Positions 22,948 to 34,664 of a DNA stretch of 64,000 nt are shown piece by piece. The stretch is from Ophiobolus disseminans (taxonomy: Eukaryota; Ascomycota; Dothideomycetes; Pleosporales; Phaeosphaeriaceae), in NCBI GenBank assembly GCA_010093685.1, contig MU006225.1:316507-380506 (forward strand). The letters run 5' to 3'. How positions within the stretch are numbered: position 1 is the first letter of the stretch; each line of letters opens with the position of its first letter. The translations under genes and the position numbers were made by a program. The notes beneath the pieces were generated by a model. That model ran no database searches, was not told the origin of the DNA, and was given only the letters and a program-made list of their open reading frames with translations.

Positions 22948-23241
22948 GCGGATGTCGGTGTATGGGTAGGATAGACTGGCGCGTCGTTAAACAATTGAAT
23001 GAAGTTATGACCAAAGCCAGTCGAGGACGTCGTATGTGCTTGGTGGTGGTGTGAGAGAATGAGTCTCGCGCTAATGACGCGCCGAATGTGCCCCTCCTGC
23101 CCCACTGAAATTTTTGGGAAAGAGCACCCCGCATGTCTTCATCATCGCTCTTTCCGTCCTCGGACACACCCAACGCTCCTTCTAGCTCCGGAGGCCCGTG
23201 AGAGCATTTACTCCAGACCAATTCGGCGGTGCGACGTGAAT

Positions 23242-26200
23242 ATGGCGTCCAACGACGATGCGTATCTGGTGCTGCCGGGCTCGTCGGCCCATTCCGACTT
23301 CCGACTGCAACGGCTGGCGCAGGACATTGGAGCAAAGGAGGTGCGCGCGCTGTGGGTGCACTACGTGAACCCGCTCAAGGCGCTGAGCGCAGACGAGGTG
23401 AAGACGCTGCAGCAGATTCTGCACTATGGCGAGTACCCCGACCCGACGGACCGCCTCTCCCAGACGCTTCTCGACGCCCTCAACCGCGCCGACACGCCCC
23501 GCGACAACGAGACGGCCCTCTTCTACGTCAGCCCGCGCGCCGGCACCATCTCGCCATGGAGCTCGCTGGCCTCGATGATTGCGCGCACGTGCACCCTCGA
23601 GCACGCCGTGAAGCGCATCGAGCGCGGCCTGGTCATCGCCGCCACCTTTGAGACGCCGCTGGCCGCCGACAACATCCCCCACCGCGACGCGCTGCACGAC
23701 CGCATGACGCAAACCATCGCCCGGAGCGCCCCGAACCTCGACGACATCTTTGGCGAGGGCGAGCCGGGGCAGGCCACGACGATCAAGTTCGAGGAATACA
23801 GCAGCGCCCATGCCGCGCTGGAGCACGCCAACGGCGAGCTGGGGCTGGCCATGGACAAGTCGGAGATCGAGTACCTGGTCGAGGCCTACCAGCACGAGCT
23901 CAAGCGGGGGCCCGTGGACGTGGAGCTGTTCATGTTCGCCCAGGTCAACTCGGAGCACTGCCGCCACAAGCAGTTCAACGCCGACTTCACCATCGACGGC
24001 ATCCACAAGTCGTACTCGCTCTTCGGAATGATCCGGAACACGCACCAGAAGCACCCGCAGCACGTGGTGAGCGCATACAGCGACAACGCCGCCGTGCTGC
24101 AGGGCGAGGATGCCAGCTTCTGGGCACCCAGCAACCTGACGGGCGAGTGGCACGGCACCAAAGAGACGGTCCACATCCTCTGCAAGGTCGAGACGCACAA
24201 CCACCCGACCGCAGTGTCGCCATTCCCGGGTGCAGCCACCGGCTCGGGCGGCGAGATCAGAGACGAGGGCGCCGTCGGACGAGGCTCCAAGCCAAAGGCG
24301 GGTCTTGCCGGCTTCACCGTGTCGGACCTGCTCATCCCAGGCCTCGAGCGCCCATGGGAGATGCGCGACGTCGGGAAGCCCTCGCACATTGCCAGCAGTC
24401 TCGACATCATGCTCGAGGCGCCCATCGGCAGCGCCCAGTTCAACAACGAGTTCGGCCGCCCCTGCACCGTCGGCTACTTCCGCACCATGCTGATGCGCGT
24501 CTTCACCAACGAGAAGGAGACGGAGATTCGCGGCTACCATAAGCCCATCATGCTGGCTGGTGGTGTCGGGACCGTGCGACCACAGCACGCGCTCAAGGAC
24601 CCCGATATCGTACCCGCCGGCTCCCACTTGCTCGTCATCGGTGGCCCCGCCATGCTCATCGGTCTTGGTGGGGGTGCCGCATCCAGCGTTCAGTCTGGCG
24701 AGGGCAGTGTTGATCTCGACTTTGCGAGCGTGCAGAGAGGCAATCCTGAGGTCCAAAGACGAGCGCAAGAAGTCATCGACACGTGTCGCTCCATGGGCGA
24801 CAAGAACCCCATCCTGTTCATACACGATGTAGGTGCGGGCGGGCTGTCGAATGCGCTGCCTGAACTCGTGCACGACTCGGGGCTGGGAGCTATTTTCAAC
24901 CTGCGAGAGGTGGACAACGCCGACAAGGGCATGAGTCCGCTGCAAATCTGGTGCTGCGAGGCGCAAGAGCGCTATGTGCTGGCTGTCGGTCCAAACGAGC
25001 TCGATCTGTTCAAGCGCATCTGCAACCGTGAGCGCTGCGGCTATTCGGTTGTAGGTGTTGCTACAGACGAGCAGCGACTGATCCTCAAAGACAGTAACTC
25101 GAACGAGACGCCTGAACCCATCAATCTCCCAATGTCAACACTATTCGGAAAGCCGCCAAAGATGTCGCGCATCGTCCAGTCTCGAAAGCTAAGGCTACCT
25201 GCATTCGACACCAGCTTATCCATGTACATTCCGAACACTCCCAAAGAGGGCTTACTAGCGGAGGCCGTCGACCGTGTGCTCACACTACCCTCAGTCGGCT
25301 CCAAGTCATTCCTTATTACCATTGGAGACCGAACAGTTGGTGGTCTCACCGTCCGCGATCAGATGGTTGGTCCGTGGCAAACGCCGGTTGCAGATGTGTC
25401 AGTAACAGCTACATCTCTTCTGGCAGGCGTGAGGACGGGAGAGGCCATGGCCATGGGCGAAAAGCCTACCCTTGCTCTTATATCACCTGCGGCATCCGCA
25501 AGAATGGCCGTTGCAGAGTCTCTCATGAACATTGCTGCTGCCAGTCTATTCGATCGGCTGTCAAGAGTACGTTTGTCGGCAAATTGGATGTCCGCCAGTA
25601 GCCACCCCGGCGAAGGCGCCGCACTCTACGAAGCAGTCGAGGCAATTGGCATGGACCTGTGCCCACGCCTCGGAATATCGATACCCGTCGGCAAAGACTC
25701 TATGAGCATGAAGATGAAGTGGTCAGACAATGGCGAGGCAAAGGAAGTCACTGCCCCCATGTCGCTCATCATCACTGCTTTTGCACCTGTTGACCGCATC
25801 GACCGAACATGGACGCCTGCCCTAGAGCGACTCGAGGATGTTGGTGAAACAATCCTCATGTTCGTTGACTTGGCAGCCGGTAAAAAGCACATGGGCGGCT
25901 CTGCACTCGCGCAAACTTTTGGACAAGTCGGCGATGAAGCCCCTGATGTGTACGACGCTGATGTCATCAAGGACTACTTTGATGCCACCGAACAGCTCCA
26001 TGAGTCTGGCATTGTGCTTGCCTACCATGACAGATCTGATGGCGGTTTATTCACCACGCTCGTTGAGATGATGTTTGCTGGACGCTGCGGCTTAGAGATC
26101 ATGCTAGACCACGTCTCAAGGTCAGGCGAGCCCAAGGATCTGCTTGAAGCCCTCTTCAATGAAGAGCTTGGTGCTGTTTTTCAAGTAAAGAAGACCGACG

Positions 26201-27345
26201 AAGTAGCCTTCAACCGCTGCTTTGCCACGTGTGGTCCGCCGCCGGGTATGGTCCGCAAGATCGGTCGCGTACCTGAGGCCTCCAAACAAGAGATCTCGTT
26301 CGCCTTCGGCTCAAAGGTAGTGTACCGCGCCAGCCGGCCAAAGCTGCAACAACGCTGGGCGGAGACTTCGTACAGTATGCAAAAGCTTCGAGATAACCCT
26401 GCCTGCGCAGATAACGAGTACAAGACCATTCTCGACGACAAAGACCCAGGTCTTTCTTACAATCTCACCTTCAAACCCACCGAGAACATTCTTCCTTTCA
26501 AGATGACCCTAACATCACCCTTCACGACCAAACCCCGCGTGGCAATTCTAAGAGAAGAGGGCGTCAACGGCCAAGCCGAGATGGCCTTCGCCTTCCACCA
26601 AGCCGGCTTCACCGCCATCGACGTCCACATGACTGACATCATCTCGAGTCGCGTCTCACTCGCGGGTTTCGTTGGCATGGCCGCATGCGGAGGCTTCTCA
26701 TATGGAGACGTCCTCGGCGCCGGACAAGGCTGGGCTAAATCGGTCCTTCTCCATCCCAACACTCGCAATGAGTTCCAAACCTTCTTCCAGCGACCCGACA
26801 CCTTCGCTCTTGGCGTATGTAATGGCTGTCAATTCATGAGTAAATTGAAAGAGCTTATTCCAGGGGCTGAGCTCTGGCCAAGCTTTGAGCGCAACATCAG
26901 CGAGCAGTACGAGGCGCGTGTTTGTATGGTCGAAGTGCTCGACCCCACGGGCCCCAACACACCGCCTTCAGTGTTCCTCCACGGCATGCATGGTTCAAAG
27001 TTTCCGATTGTTACCGCTCACGGTGAAGGTCAAGCACATTTCCCGGCGTCAGCAACGTCTTCATCGACACCGCAGACGTTATACAATGAGAACCTTGTTA
27101 GCTTGCGGTATGTTGATAACTACGGAATGCAGACCGAACAATACCCATACAACCCCAACGGCTCGCCCATGGGTATCACTGGTGTGCGCAGTACAGATGG
27201 CAGGGTATTGGCACTCATGCCCCATCCTGAGCGCACGATCCTGCGTGAGGTTGGTAGTTACATCCCGCGCGGAAAGATGGAAGAGTGGGGTGAGCTAGGT
27301 CCGTGGTCGCGTATGTTCAAGAGCGCAAGACGCTGGGTTGGGTAG
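23242..27345 (+). CDS. ADE6: Phosphoribosylformylglycinamidine synthase (FGAM synthase)
   Basis: A single exon of 1367 residues. The start at 23242 (MASNDDAYLVLPGSSAHSDF) is chosen because residues further upstream in the same open frame, back to 23059, look non-coding and the family begins this way. The enzyme (EC 6.3.5.3) converts FGAR to FGAM with glutamine and ATP in de novo purine synthesis. The N-terminal PurS-like domain and the linker come first. The duplicated PurL halves follow, with HDVGAGGLSNALPELVHDSG near residue 528. A C-terminal class-I glutamine amidotransferase has its nucleophile in GVCNGCQ (Cys1193) and the His/Glu pair in PHPER (1328 and 1330). Length matches yeast Ade6 (1358). 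The 5' half is markedly GC-rich at third positions. Confidence 0.97.
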   Translation: MASNDDAYLVLPGSSAHSDFRLQRLAQDIGAKEVRALWVHYVNPLKALSADEVKTLQQILHYGEYPDPTDRLSQTLLDALNRADTPRDNETALFYVSPRAGTISPWSSLASMIARTCTLEHAVKRIERGLVIAATFETPLAADNIPHRDALHDRMTQTIARSAPNLDDIFGEGEPGQATTIKFEEYSSAHAALEHANGELGLAMDKSEIEYLVEAYQHELKRGPVDVELFMFAQVNSEHCRHKQFNADFTIDGIHKSYSLFGMIRNTHQKHPQHVVSAYSDNAAVLQGEDASFWAPSNLTGEWHGTKETVHILCKVETHNHPTAVSPFPGAATGSGGEIRDEGAVGRGSKPKAGLAGFTVSDLLIPGLERPWEMRDVGKPSHIASSLDIMLEAPIGSAQFNNEFGRPCTVGYFRTMLMRVFTNEKETEIRGYHKPIMLAGGVGTVRPQHALKDPDIVPAGSHLLVIGGPAMLIGLGGGAASSVQSGEGSVDLDFASVQRGNPEVQRRAQEVIDTCRSMGDKNPILFIHDVGAGGLSNALPELVHDSGLGAIFNLREVDNADKGMSPLQIWCCEAQERYVLAVGPNELDLFKRICNRERCGYSVVGVATDEQRLILKDSNSNETPEPINLPMSTLFGKPPKMSRIVQSRKLRLPAFDTSLSMYIPNTPKEGLLAEAVDRVLTLPSVGSKSFLITIGDRTVGGLTVRDQMVGPWQTPVADVSVTATSLLAGVRTGEAMAMGEKPTLALISPAASARMAVAESLMNIAAASLFDRLSRVRLSANWMSASSHPGEGAALYEAVEAIGMDLCPRLGISIPVGKDSMSMKMKWSDNGEAKEVTAPMSLIITAFAPVDRIDRTWTPALERLEDVGETILMFVDLAAGKKHMGGSALAQTFGQVGDEAPDVYDADVIKDYFDATEQLHESGIVLAYHDRSDGGLFTTLVEMMFAGRCGLEIMLDHVSRSGEPKDLLEALFNEELGAVFQVKKTDEVAFNRCFATCGPPPGMVRKIGRVPEASKQEISFAFGSKVVYRASRPKLQQRWAETSYSMQKLRDNPACADNEYKTILDDKDPGLSYNLTFKPTENILPFKMTLTSPFTTKPRVAILREEGVNGQAEMAFAFHQAGFTAIDVHMTDIISSRVSLAGFVGMAACGGFSYGDVLGAGQGWAKSVLLHPNTRNEFQTFFQRPDTFALGVCNGCQFMSKLKELIPGAELWPSFERNISEQYEARVCMVEVLDPTGPNTPPSVFLHGMHGSKFPIVTAHGEGQAHFPASATSSSTPQTLYNENLVSLRYVDNYGMQTEQYPYNPNGSPMGITGVRSTDGRVLALMPHPERTILREVGSYIPRGKMEEWGELGPWSRMFKSARRWVG

Positions 27346-27616
27346 ATCGGTGTGCATTAGGAAAGAGATTGCATCTGCGGCTCAGATTTGGACGATTAAT
27401 ATACCGAAAGTACTGCAACTCGAACTCTGACACCTTCATTGCATGAATAACCGTATCCAATTGAAGATGCAGCATCATGTCAAAAAGCGGGGGTTGATAA
27501 GCAATGTCTCACATCCATGAGGCTGTGCGCTTCAGCCTTGCGGCACAGCTACTTCCATGAACCATCGCGCGCCTCGTCTTCCCCGCACTTCCTGCTTTTC
27601 ATAGCTCCAGCATAGA

Positions 27617-28550
27617 ATGACGTTCTCGCTTGTGCCCAACTGGCTTCGCATGTAGGTATCTCCTTCAAAACAGTCATTTTCACGCACTAACGCCGTCGAA
27701 AACAGTGCTCTCCTAGCCCTAAGCCTCCTCTCCTTCCTACCCCAGCTACGCCATACAATATACAGAAAGAATGGCACCGGCATCTCGATATGCTACATTC
27801 TTTTCAACCTGTTTTCCGCAACCGAACAGTTCTCCATGGCGTTTTACTTTGTCGTAGAGCACATCGGCAATCCCACAGCTTTCTGCCACGACCCAGTGAC
27901 TACAGGTGACTGGCTCAACTTTGCGCAGACGGCTATCGTAGCTGTGCTTTGGCTGGTGCTGTGAGTTCACTTTCCCTCATATTCCTTCTCCAAGAATGCA
28001 GTGCGCTTACCACATACCCAGATTCACCGTCTGCCTACTCCTCCCATCAAACCATGCCATTGCCTCCAAGATCTTCGCACTTCTGGTTTACATCGCGTTC
28101 CTATACATCTCCATCATCCCGCTTTACGAAGACTACATGCACCCGCCAAGGAAAGGGCGCGAATTTGGTGCAAATTTGTGGTTCGGCATCCACGCGTGGC
28201 TAATCACCAAGGTCGTCCTGGGCCTCAGCATCGTTGCGATATACTGCCAAGCCAAGGAGATTCGTTCGCGGCCGTGGGAACGTGCGTTGAGTCGAGTGGG
28301 TATAACGGTGCAGGCGGTTGTATTTTCGTTGGTGGCTGTGTCGTGGGTGTTGAGGGTCGAATATCCTTGGGGGGAGATGAGCTTGAGCTGGGAGTCTTTG
28401 CTCAGGTGGTATTACCTTGTTGGGTGGGCGCCGGTGTTCAATGCGGTGTTTGCGCTGGGGCAGGCGGTGTTGTTGGCGGTTGTGTGGCGTAGTGGGAGGG
28501 TTGGGGGACGAGTGTGTAAGGGCGAGACGGAGCCGTTGTTGCGTGCTTGA
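27617..28550 (+). CDS. PQ-loop-like multi-pass membrane protein
   Basis: Three exons, 27617-27651, 27706-27960 and 28022-28550, give 272 residues. The 54-bp first intron contains the branch point CACTAAC, and the second is 61 bp. The first helix ends in SFLPQLRHTIYRKNGTGIS. This fits the PQ-loop pattern, with the Pro-Gln pair at residues 24-25 followed by a basic loop and Gly-x-Ser. About seven hydrophobic segments follow. PQ-loop proteins include lysosomal/vacuolar amino-acid exporters and SWEET-like carriers. Only one clear PQ motif is visible here, so the assignment is to fold type, not substrate. The very short first exon (35 bp) rests on splice and frame fit. Confidence 0.65.
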
Positions 28551-29866
28551 GAGTTATGGGGATGAGTTAGGGGTTGTTCGAGGAAGATGTGGAAATCGAA
28601 TCGAATTGGTTGCGAAAACCATTGGACGGCCGCATTGTAGTGTCGTTGAGGCTCATTGGGAGATGTAAGTGTTAGAGTAGCAGGGCCACTCGGACAACCA
28701 GAAGCAGCAAGGGAGCTGCTACCTCAGATGAGGTAGGCGTAATAGGCTATTGTTTGAGTATATAGTTTCTTCCTTCGCCAAGATCAATCCATCACTTGTT
28801 AACTCAACTCATCTTCTTCAACAGTAGGATCTCAGAAGAGCTAGATCAGAGGAATGAGACCATGATGGCTATACTCAGATAGTTATTCTCACAGATCTTT
28901 ACTCGCCATATAATGAGCGTTGTTATTATCAAGCACATGTGAGGAGGAGCAGTACGTGGGGCTGTGGTTACGTCATGATTTCTTGGCAAACGCCAGAGCT
29001 TGGAAGGGGGTTGGAGAGCACCTGGGCAGTAACAACACAGTTTTCTGTTATCTGTAACATGAAGCTTCAGCCTGAACAACGTGTGCTCCAGTTCTAATAT
29101 GCCACGACATCCAAGAGCAGGCGCCCTTAGCCAACCGAAACATCCGCAGAGCGTCGGGATGATCTCTACCTACTTAGGTAGGTAAACAACGTCAAATGTA
29201 GCCAGCAATAGGGATCGCATCGGTGGCGCTTTAGCATGCCACCACTGTCACAGGGATCGTACGGGTTGCCAAACAAGCTCCTGAGGTACGCCTATCACAT
29301 TGATCGTGAATATACACATTTACAGAATCTTTCGCTAATAACCGCGACTACACCAGCTCATTCGATCGCTAAACAGCTACAGGAGGTCACTATAGTCTGT
29401 TGTATGGTATCTTCGTATGTTCGTAGTCCAGCCCGTCTTGGCCATGTCGCACCACGCGGGCTTGCAGTTCATCGGATACAACCGCCAATCGAAGTCCGAC
29501 AGCTGTCGCTATCAACTAGAAGAAGGATGTTCCCCGATGCGCTGATTATGAATGCTGGGAGAGTAAGCAAGAAAACCTACATGCTAGTTGCTAAAGAGCC
29601 TATCGCTCTCGAGGTCCCGTTTTGTTGAGAATGCGGTCTCTTGGTTATCGCATATGGTCTTTGAAGGTTGCAGACTAGCAGCAATAGATACCGAATGCTC
29701 TTGGTGGCGTTTAGTACCGCAACCTTATAATGGCAGCAAGATGTCGACAGATTCCCCTCCGTCAATCTGCATCCCTACATGTAAGAGCTCGGAAACTCAG
29801 AACACTCACGTACTTACAAACTACTACCTCATGGGGTTAAGTAGCTGCCTAGATTTCCAATCAACT
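28551..29866. other. Long intergenic region
   Basis: About 1.3 kb without a gene. A small hairpin with 7-bp arms (TACCTAC / GTAGGTA, loop TTAG) lies at 29167-29184. The ORF at 29236-29628 shows no recognisable protein. The right end should contain the P450 promoter. Confidence 0.4.
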
Positions 29867-31547
29867 ATGCTCACATCATCCACGGCTACCGGTACATTTT
29901 TCGGTATCACGGCAATCTCCACACTGTTGGCACTTGCAATTCTTTTGTGCCTCAAGTTCTTGCTACCCCGAGATGTCTTACCTGGAGTTCTCCAACTTCG
30001 TGGTGTGCCTCTCCTGGGCATTATGCCAGAGTATTTGAGCCAAGGTATGCCACGAGTTATCGAAAGCCTCACTACCGTGGGAGGCGACGGAATATCGTAC
30101 GCGAAAGTGTTCAACGTTACACTGGTATCAGTTCATACACCAGCTATGATCAAGGCGGTACTGGCGTTCCCTGAGGAGAATGCATCAAGGTAAGAACACC
30201 TTTGAAGCACCTGAGAACGAAACAATAATGGATGCTGAACATTGTCAGAAAGGGTCGACCAGGCAGTATGAATTGGTCGCCGTTCCAAACACTCCTCAGA
30301 CTCATCGGCAAATCGCTTTTCACCTACACTGGAACAGAAGTGAATCATCAGCGACTCGCATACACACAGGAGTTCAACAGTGGCAAAGCGAATGCCGCTG
30401 CATTCAAGACGATAGCAAGGATTGTAACTGCGCATGTAGATACACTAACAAATAGTGCCGCTTCCACCGAGATCGCGAACTTCAAACTCTCCACGGACGC
30501 CTTTGCCCTCGCTTTATGGGGCGAGCATCTCTATGGAAATGCTAGTCACCATCTCGATCGTCAAGTTTTGCCAGTCTCCGAACGCATAGTGCATCTTTGC
30601 GGCTCTCCGTGGCCATCAATATGGTATTCGTTTCTCGCCCTCATACGACTAGTGACCCCAGGGAAGCCCACATGGGACGAAGCCAATCTGCGCTGTCAAG
30701 TTGGCGAAATTGTAGATCGCAACTTCAAGATTCTCGAACAACATGAGCGCAATGATCCTGCGCTCGAAATCAAGGCCATGAGGAGGATATCTATGCTGAG
30801 TGGGGGCGGCAGAACAGGGCCGTTTTCGCAGTTTGCCGTCGAGTTTGCTCATCTTAACGTCTTTGGTTTGTCTTCTCCAAACATCAAACCTTCCCATTCT
30901 GACAGTTCTAGGTGGCCATCACAGCATCGGCTCGCTCATTGTATGGCTGTTGATTGAGTTGGATCGCCACCCCGACAGCCTAGCGACACTCATGACTGAG
31001 ATTCGCGATATCGATCCAACAAACATCTCCTTTCTCACAACAAAAACGCCGTACCTTGACGCGGTACTCAACGAAGTCCACAGACTCTACCCAACCGTCC
31101 ATGCTACAGTTCGCGTCATAAATCGCGAAACTCGACTTGCTACGAGCAAAACGCCTGTTACGCTGAAGCCGGGTATGCTTGTGTATCTGTCGATACTCCA
31201 CTTACATATGTCAACTGATTACTGGGGTGCCGATGCCGCTCACTTCGTTCCTGAACGCTTTTTGAAACCAGAAGCGACAAAGAACCCAGCTTTTATGCCG
31301 TTCAGCTCCGGACCGCGAAGCTGCGTAAGTTTTCGTGCTCGTATGACAGGAGTAGTACTAATGCTGGTAGGTCGGCTACAAATTTGCAAACCTCGCGATC
31401 AAGGTGTATCTGGTCAGATTGCTTCAGTCATGTGCCGTTCAGGTAGTTGATCATGGTCATAAAGTCAAGATTGATACGCTGCTGGAAACCGAAAGGCCCG
31501 TTGCTGTGCGGCTTTCTAAGGCATGTGCACAAGATTGCGGCCATTAG
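29867..31547 (+). CDS. Cytochrome P450 monooxygenase
   Basis: Four exons, 29867-30189, 30249-30865, 30912-31324 and 31371-31547, give 509 residues. The introns are 59, 46 and 46 bp. An N-terminal signal anchor (TAISTLLALAILLCL) is followed by a Pro-rich hinge. The K-helix ExxR is E368/R371 (NEVHRLYP), the PERF region is FVPERF, and the heme loop is FSSGPRSCVGYKF with axial Cys451, split by the last intron directly after the Cys codon. The I-helix reads FGGHHSIGS (from residue 314), so the usual acid-Thr pair is replaced by His-Ser. It is probably an ER-membrane enzyme of unknown substrate. An alternative start exists at 29831. No obvious reductase or cluster partners are adjacent. Confidence 0.85.
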
Positions 31548-32231
31548 TGCTAACGATGAGAATTTGGTCAATGCTTAATAAGGCCTTCTGCTGTTGACTA
31601 AAACTTTTCCTTTGCGGCAGGGAAGCTTGATGGATGTCGTGTGGAGTTAACGATTCGGCTGTTTATCGGAGGACTACATTTCGGTATTTGGCGCAGAAGT
31701 GCAGTGCGTCGCTGCAAAGAAACCCATACAGCAACCTATCGGTCTTGTAATGTATGTGCCTTGATGTCAAGAGGCAAGATGACATTGCTGATCAACTAGT
31801 TGCCACCGGGTGTTGCAGTTGTTCGCGTCCCAACTTAGCAGACCAGTATTTCACTAATTTTAGTACAGTGTTAAGGGTACTACTATGACATACAGGCTTC
31901 CTGATAGGTTTCCGGTAATGGGCCACGAAGCCTTGTAGCACTTAGTGCTGTGCATCTCCGACACGAGGTGCTCAGTTTGATTGAAAGGTGTTGTGCGAGC
32001 CAAGGGTCTCAGAACCACCAGCATCGCTCATGCCTTGTCGGAAGTATAATGCTTGAAGTGCCGCACATCGAGGCACAAGCTACAAGTGTTTTGCATACTT
32101 TGAGCGCCGTTAGGGTTCGGTGAACGTCTCGAGACAGATATAGTAAGAGGCGGGAATATTTGATCCAATTATGGTTCCTGCCACGTCAGATCAATTGATG
32201 AGGATAAAATTATTGCACGCTGCAGTGTCTA
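31548..32231. other. Intergenic region between P450 and pogo element
   Basis: 684 bp with no visible gene. It ends at the TA target duplication of the transposon. Confidence 0.4.
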
Positions 32232-33993
32232 AGCTCGGTGGCCTAGTTTGCGGCCACCATGCGCGAATGCGGCCACCCAGCTCAGCACGCGATAACTCAG
32301 CAACAACGCTTATATTTGAAACTCTGTACACATAGAGTCTAGAGTACGAGCTGCAGCTTGACATGCTGCAGCTTTTAGCTTTCTGAGTCTCCTTTGTTGA
32401 TGCGCGCGCAACTTGAGCTGCTGCTCTGTCTGTTGCAGCCCTAATACACTCAGCATTACTAAAGCGCTCATTCTGATCAACTCTGACTTGCTTTCTTGTC
32501 TGCCTACTCTGAAGTTGCTCTAGTTGATATTTTAAGCATTGATTTTCAGCCTGCAGTTAAGCTGAGTACATGGTTGATAGTGAGATAGCCTTGCCTGCCT
32601 TGCCAAGCACTAAACAGGTGCTCTGAGAGAGAGATTCTGACTGCAGGAGCTGCTGCTGAGCTTGATATATATCCTGAGCTCTCTTTGGGGTTGATAAGGA
32701 TAGATCTGCAGGAAATTGAGGCTGTGCAGCCTGTGCAGGTGATGGAGGAGTGATAAGACAAGCGGAAACCTGAGAGGAGTGAATGACCATACTAGGGTTA
32801 TATGGGCAGCTGCCTGCAGCTCTCCAACCAGCTCGAATAACGCGCTCAGATAGGCCTATCTCTTGCGCAAGATAATATAAGGATATAAAGCGCTCCTTCT
32901 TGATAGGAGCTGCGTCATCAAGAGCAGATAGAGCTCTGATCTCAGATCTATACCTGACTTGAGTACGCTAAAAGGAGCCAGGTCTAGAGGCTGCAAGATA
33001 TGAGAGGCGTGAGGAGGAAGGTATATAGTCTATATTCTATGCTGACGGCAGAGCAGCATGAACTCAATATCAACGTGAGACCCATGGCCATCAAGTATGA
33101 GCGTCCTCCACTAATTACTGCTAGGCCAAGTTTCTGGGATGAATATGCGCCTTAGCCACTCAGATCCTATCTCATGCAAGGTCCATCCATTCTGAGAGGT
33201 AGTATAGAATGATTCTGGCACTAATTCAGATGGGAACCATGTTGTCTGTAGGCTCTGTCCCTTGAAGATGACCATACACCTCAATTTCTGCCCAGTAGCT
33301 AAAATTGTCTCAAGGATTAATACCCACTTGCAATTGCCTAGAGTTTTGACGTAAGTCTTGCGCTTGCCAGCTTTTGCAATCACCTGAGAGTTGGTACATA
33401 GTTATAGTGCAATGCCAGTCTCATCCATATTTCACATGTCCTTAACTCTGATATTAAGCTCAATTTGAGTGTGGTGGAAGAGCTCTAGGAACGCTTGGAT
33501 CTGAGCAGGGCTTGCAGCCTCAGCTCTTAGGGTGTCAATCGATCGTCCGACAATGCTGGCAACTTAAGGTTGACGTGTAAGGAAGGAGGAGATCCATCGC
33601 TGGCCAAGAGGCTTGTAGTTGCCGCCGAGCCTCAGTATTCAAGTTGCCATCTCTCGTACGCGCGCATGAGATGGAGGCAGAGATTGCGCATCCTCCTCGA
33701 GTATCCAGTCAACTATAAAAGACTCTTGTTCTGGTGTCAATCGCTGCTGTTGCTGATGAGCTCTTGCGTGTGGAATGCTGCCCTGTAAACTGCGCTGGAT
33801 TGAGGTCTGGGGGACTGCCCAAGCCTTGGCAGCTGCCCTCTGGCTCGTAAAAACACCAGATTCGAGACTGCGGATAGCACCTTGCAGAGCCTCCTCATGG
33901 GGATTCATATTGAGTGCGGCGTTGTTGAGTTATTGTGTGTTGAGCTGAGTGGCTGCAATCGCGCACGGTGGCCGCAAACTAGGCCACCGAGCT
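32232..33993 (-). mobile_element. pogo/Fot-like DNA transposon, inactive
   Basis: The element is 1762 bp and is bounded by TA on both sides (32230-32231 and 33994-33995). The ends are inverted repeats of at least 35 bp with a single mismatch, beginning AGCTCGGTGGCCTAGTTTGC at 32232, with the complement ending at 33993. The single mismatch is an A/G transition near position 28 of the repeat. The transposase is on the minus strand. The element is full-length but carries nonsense changes. Confidence 0.88.
32320..33908 (-). pseudogene. pogo-superfamily (DDE_1) transposase remnant
   Basis: From ATG at 33908 the product starts with a helix-turn-helix (QRAAAKAWAVPQTSIQRSL) and a CENP-B-like second DNA-binding region. 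The DDE_1 core follows: first acidic site NMDETGIAL, second LILDGHGSHV, third near DLAPF. The tail is Gln-rich (IYQAQQQLLQSE). Several in-frame TAG/TAA codons interrupt it (for example near 33111 and 32557), consistent with Gln or Trp codons lost to C-to-T change. No host role is expected. The 3' limit is approximate. Confidence 0.75.
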
Positions 33994-33995
33994 TA

Positions 33996-34664
33996 GCGCA
34001 CTGCTTAGAACAACGCACTTGACATACAAGTCGTGTCGTTTGAGAAGCTGAAGCCCATGAGGTGCAGGCTGTGTCGCAGTCACGTTACAAAAGGTTTCCC
34101 AACGTTACACAAAGCGGGGCAATGCTAAAGCCGTACAACTTACAGGCAACTGATATTCACCGCTTTATGCTCCGCCCTCAGCTGAAGGGACGTCGTATCA
34201 CTGTGTGATTGATTAAGAGTTTGTGACATTTTGTTCCCAGTCGGGCAGTCGAATGCATACATAAAATGACCTTACATACCTGGTAACCCTATCACCCCGC
34301 CCTTTTGGGCCTTGGTTCGGATCTCATCGTGCTACAGAATCATGGTATTCGCCGAGGGGTACGACGAAAGAGCATGCTTGCTAACCTCTGCTTTAAGTAC
34401 TCCAAGCCTGAGGTTGCCTTGTGCTACCCAACGCTTACCATGTCAGCTTCGGTCACCGAACGTTTGTACTACCCACCCCATTTAACCATAGCCTTGCGCC
34501 TCCGCGGCAGATCCAGGAATGTGAATAAGACGGAGCGCGGTTCCTCGAGGGGTTGCAAAGATCGCGATTCATCCTTTGAAAAGCGACACATATCCACCTC
34601 AGATTTCCTGTTACGTCGAAAAGACTCCCTTGCATTTCGCTGAGCTTTGCGATCTACCGTTAGC
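33996..34664. other. Intergenic region
   Basis: About 670 bp between the pogo element and the rhodopsin-domain gene. No gene is supported. ORFs that overlap the next gene's 5' end are in other frames. Confidence 0.4.

Noticed and set aside
23059..23241. N-terminal extension of FGAM synthase by 61 codons
   Set aside because: The extension has no family similarity, and the ATG at 23242 matches the usual protein start.
23182..24966. 594-codon open frame on the minus strand
   Set aside because: It lies antisense to the 5' half of FGAM synthase, where GC-rich third positions remove stops on the other strand. Its composition (Leu/Val/Ala/Arg/Gly-rich) is that of a shadow frame.
28700..29200. CRISPR-like or other direct-repeat array
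   Set aside because: Only a small hairpin at 29167-29184 is present. There is no regularly spaced repeat, and none is expected in a fungal nucleus.
29236..29628. 130-codon plus-strand ORF
   Set aside because: Low-complexity translation without features, and no promoter or intron signals that support it.
13095..31547. Secondary-metabolite cluster (Zn2Cys6 factor, DHA2 pump, P450)
   Set aside because: The three genes are spread over 18 kb with housekeeping genes between them, and no backbone enzyme (PKS, NRPS, terpene cyclase) is in the window.
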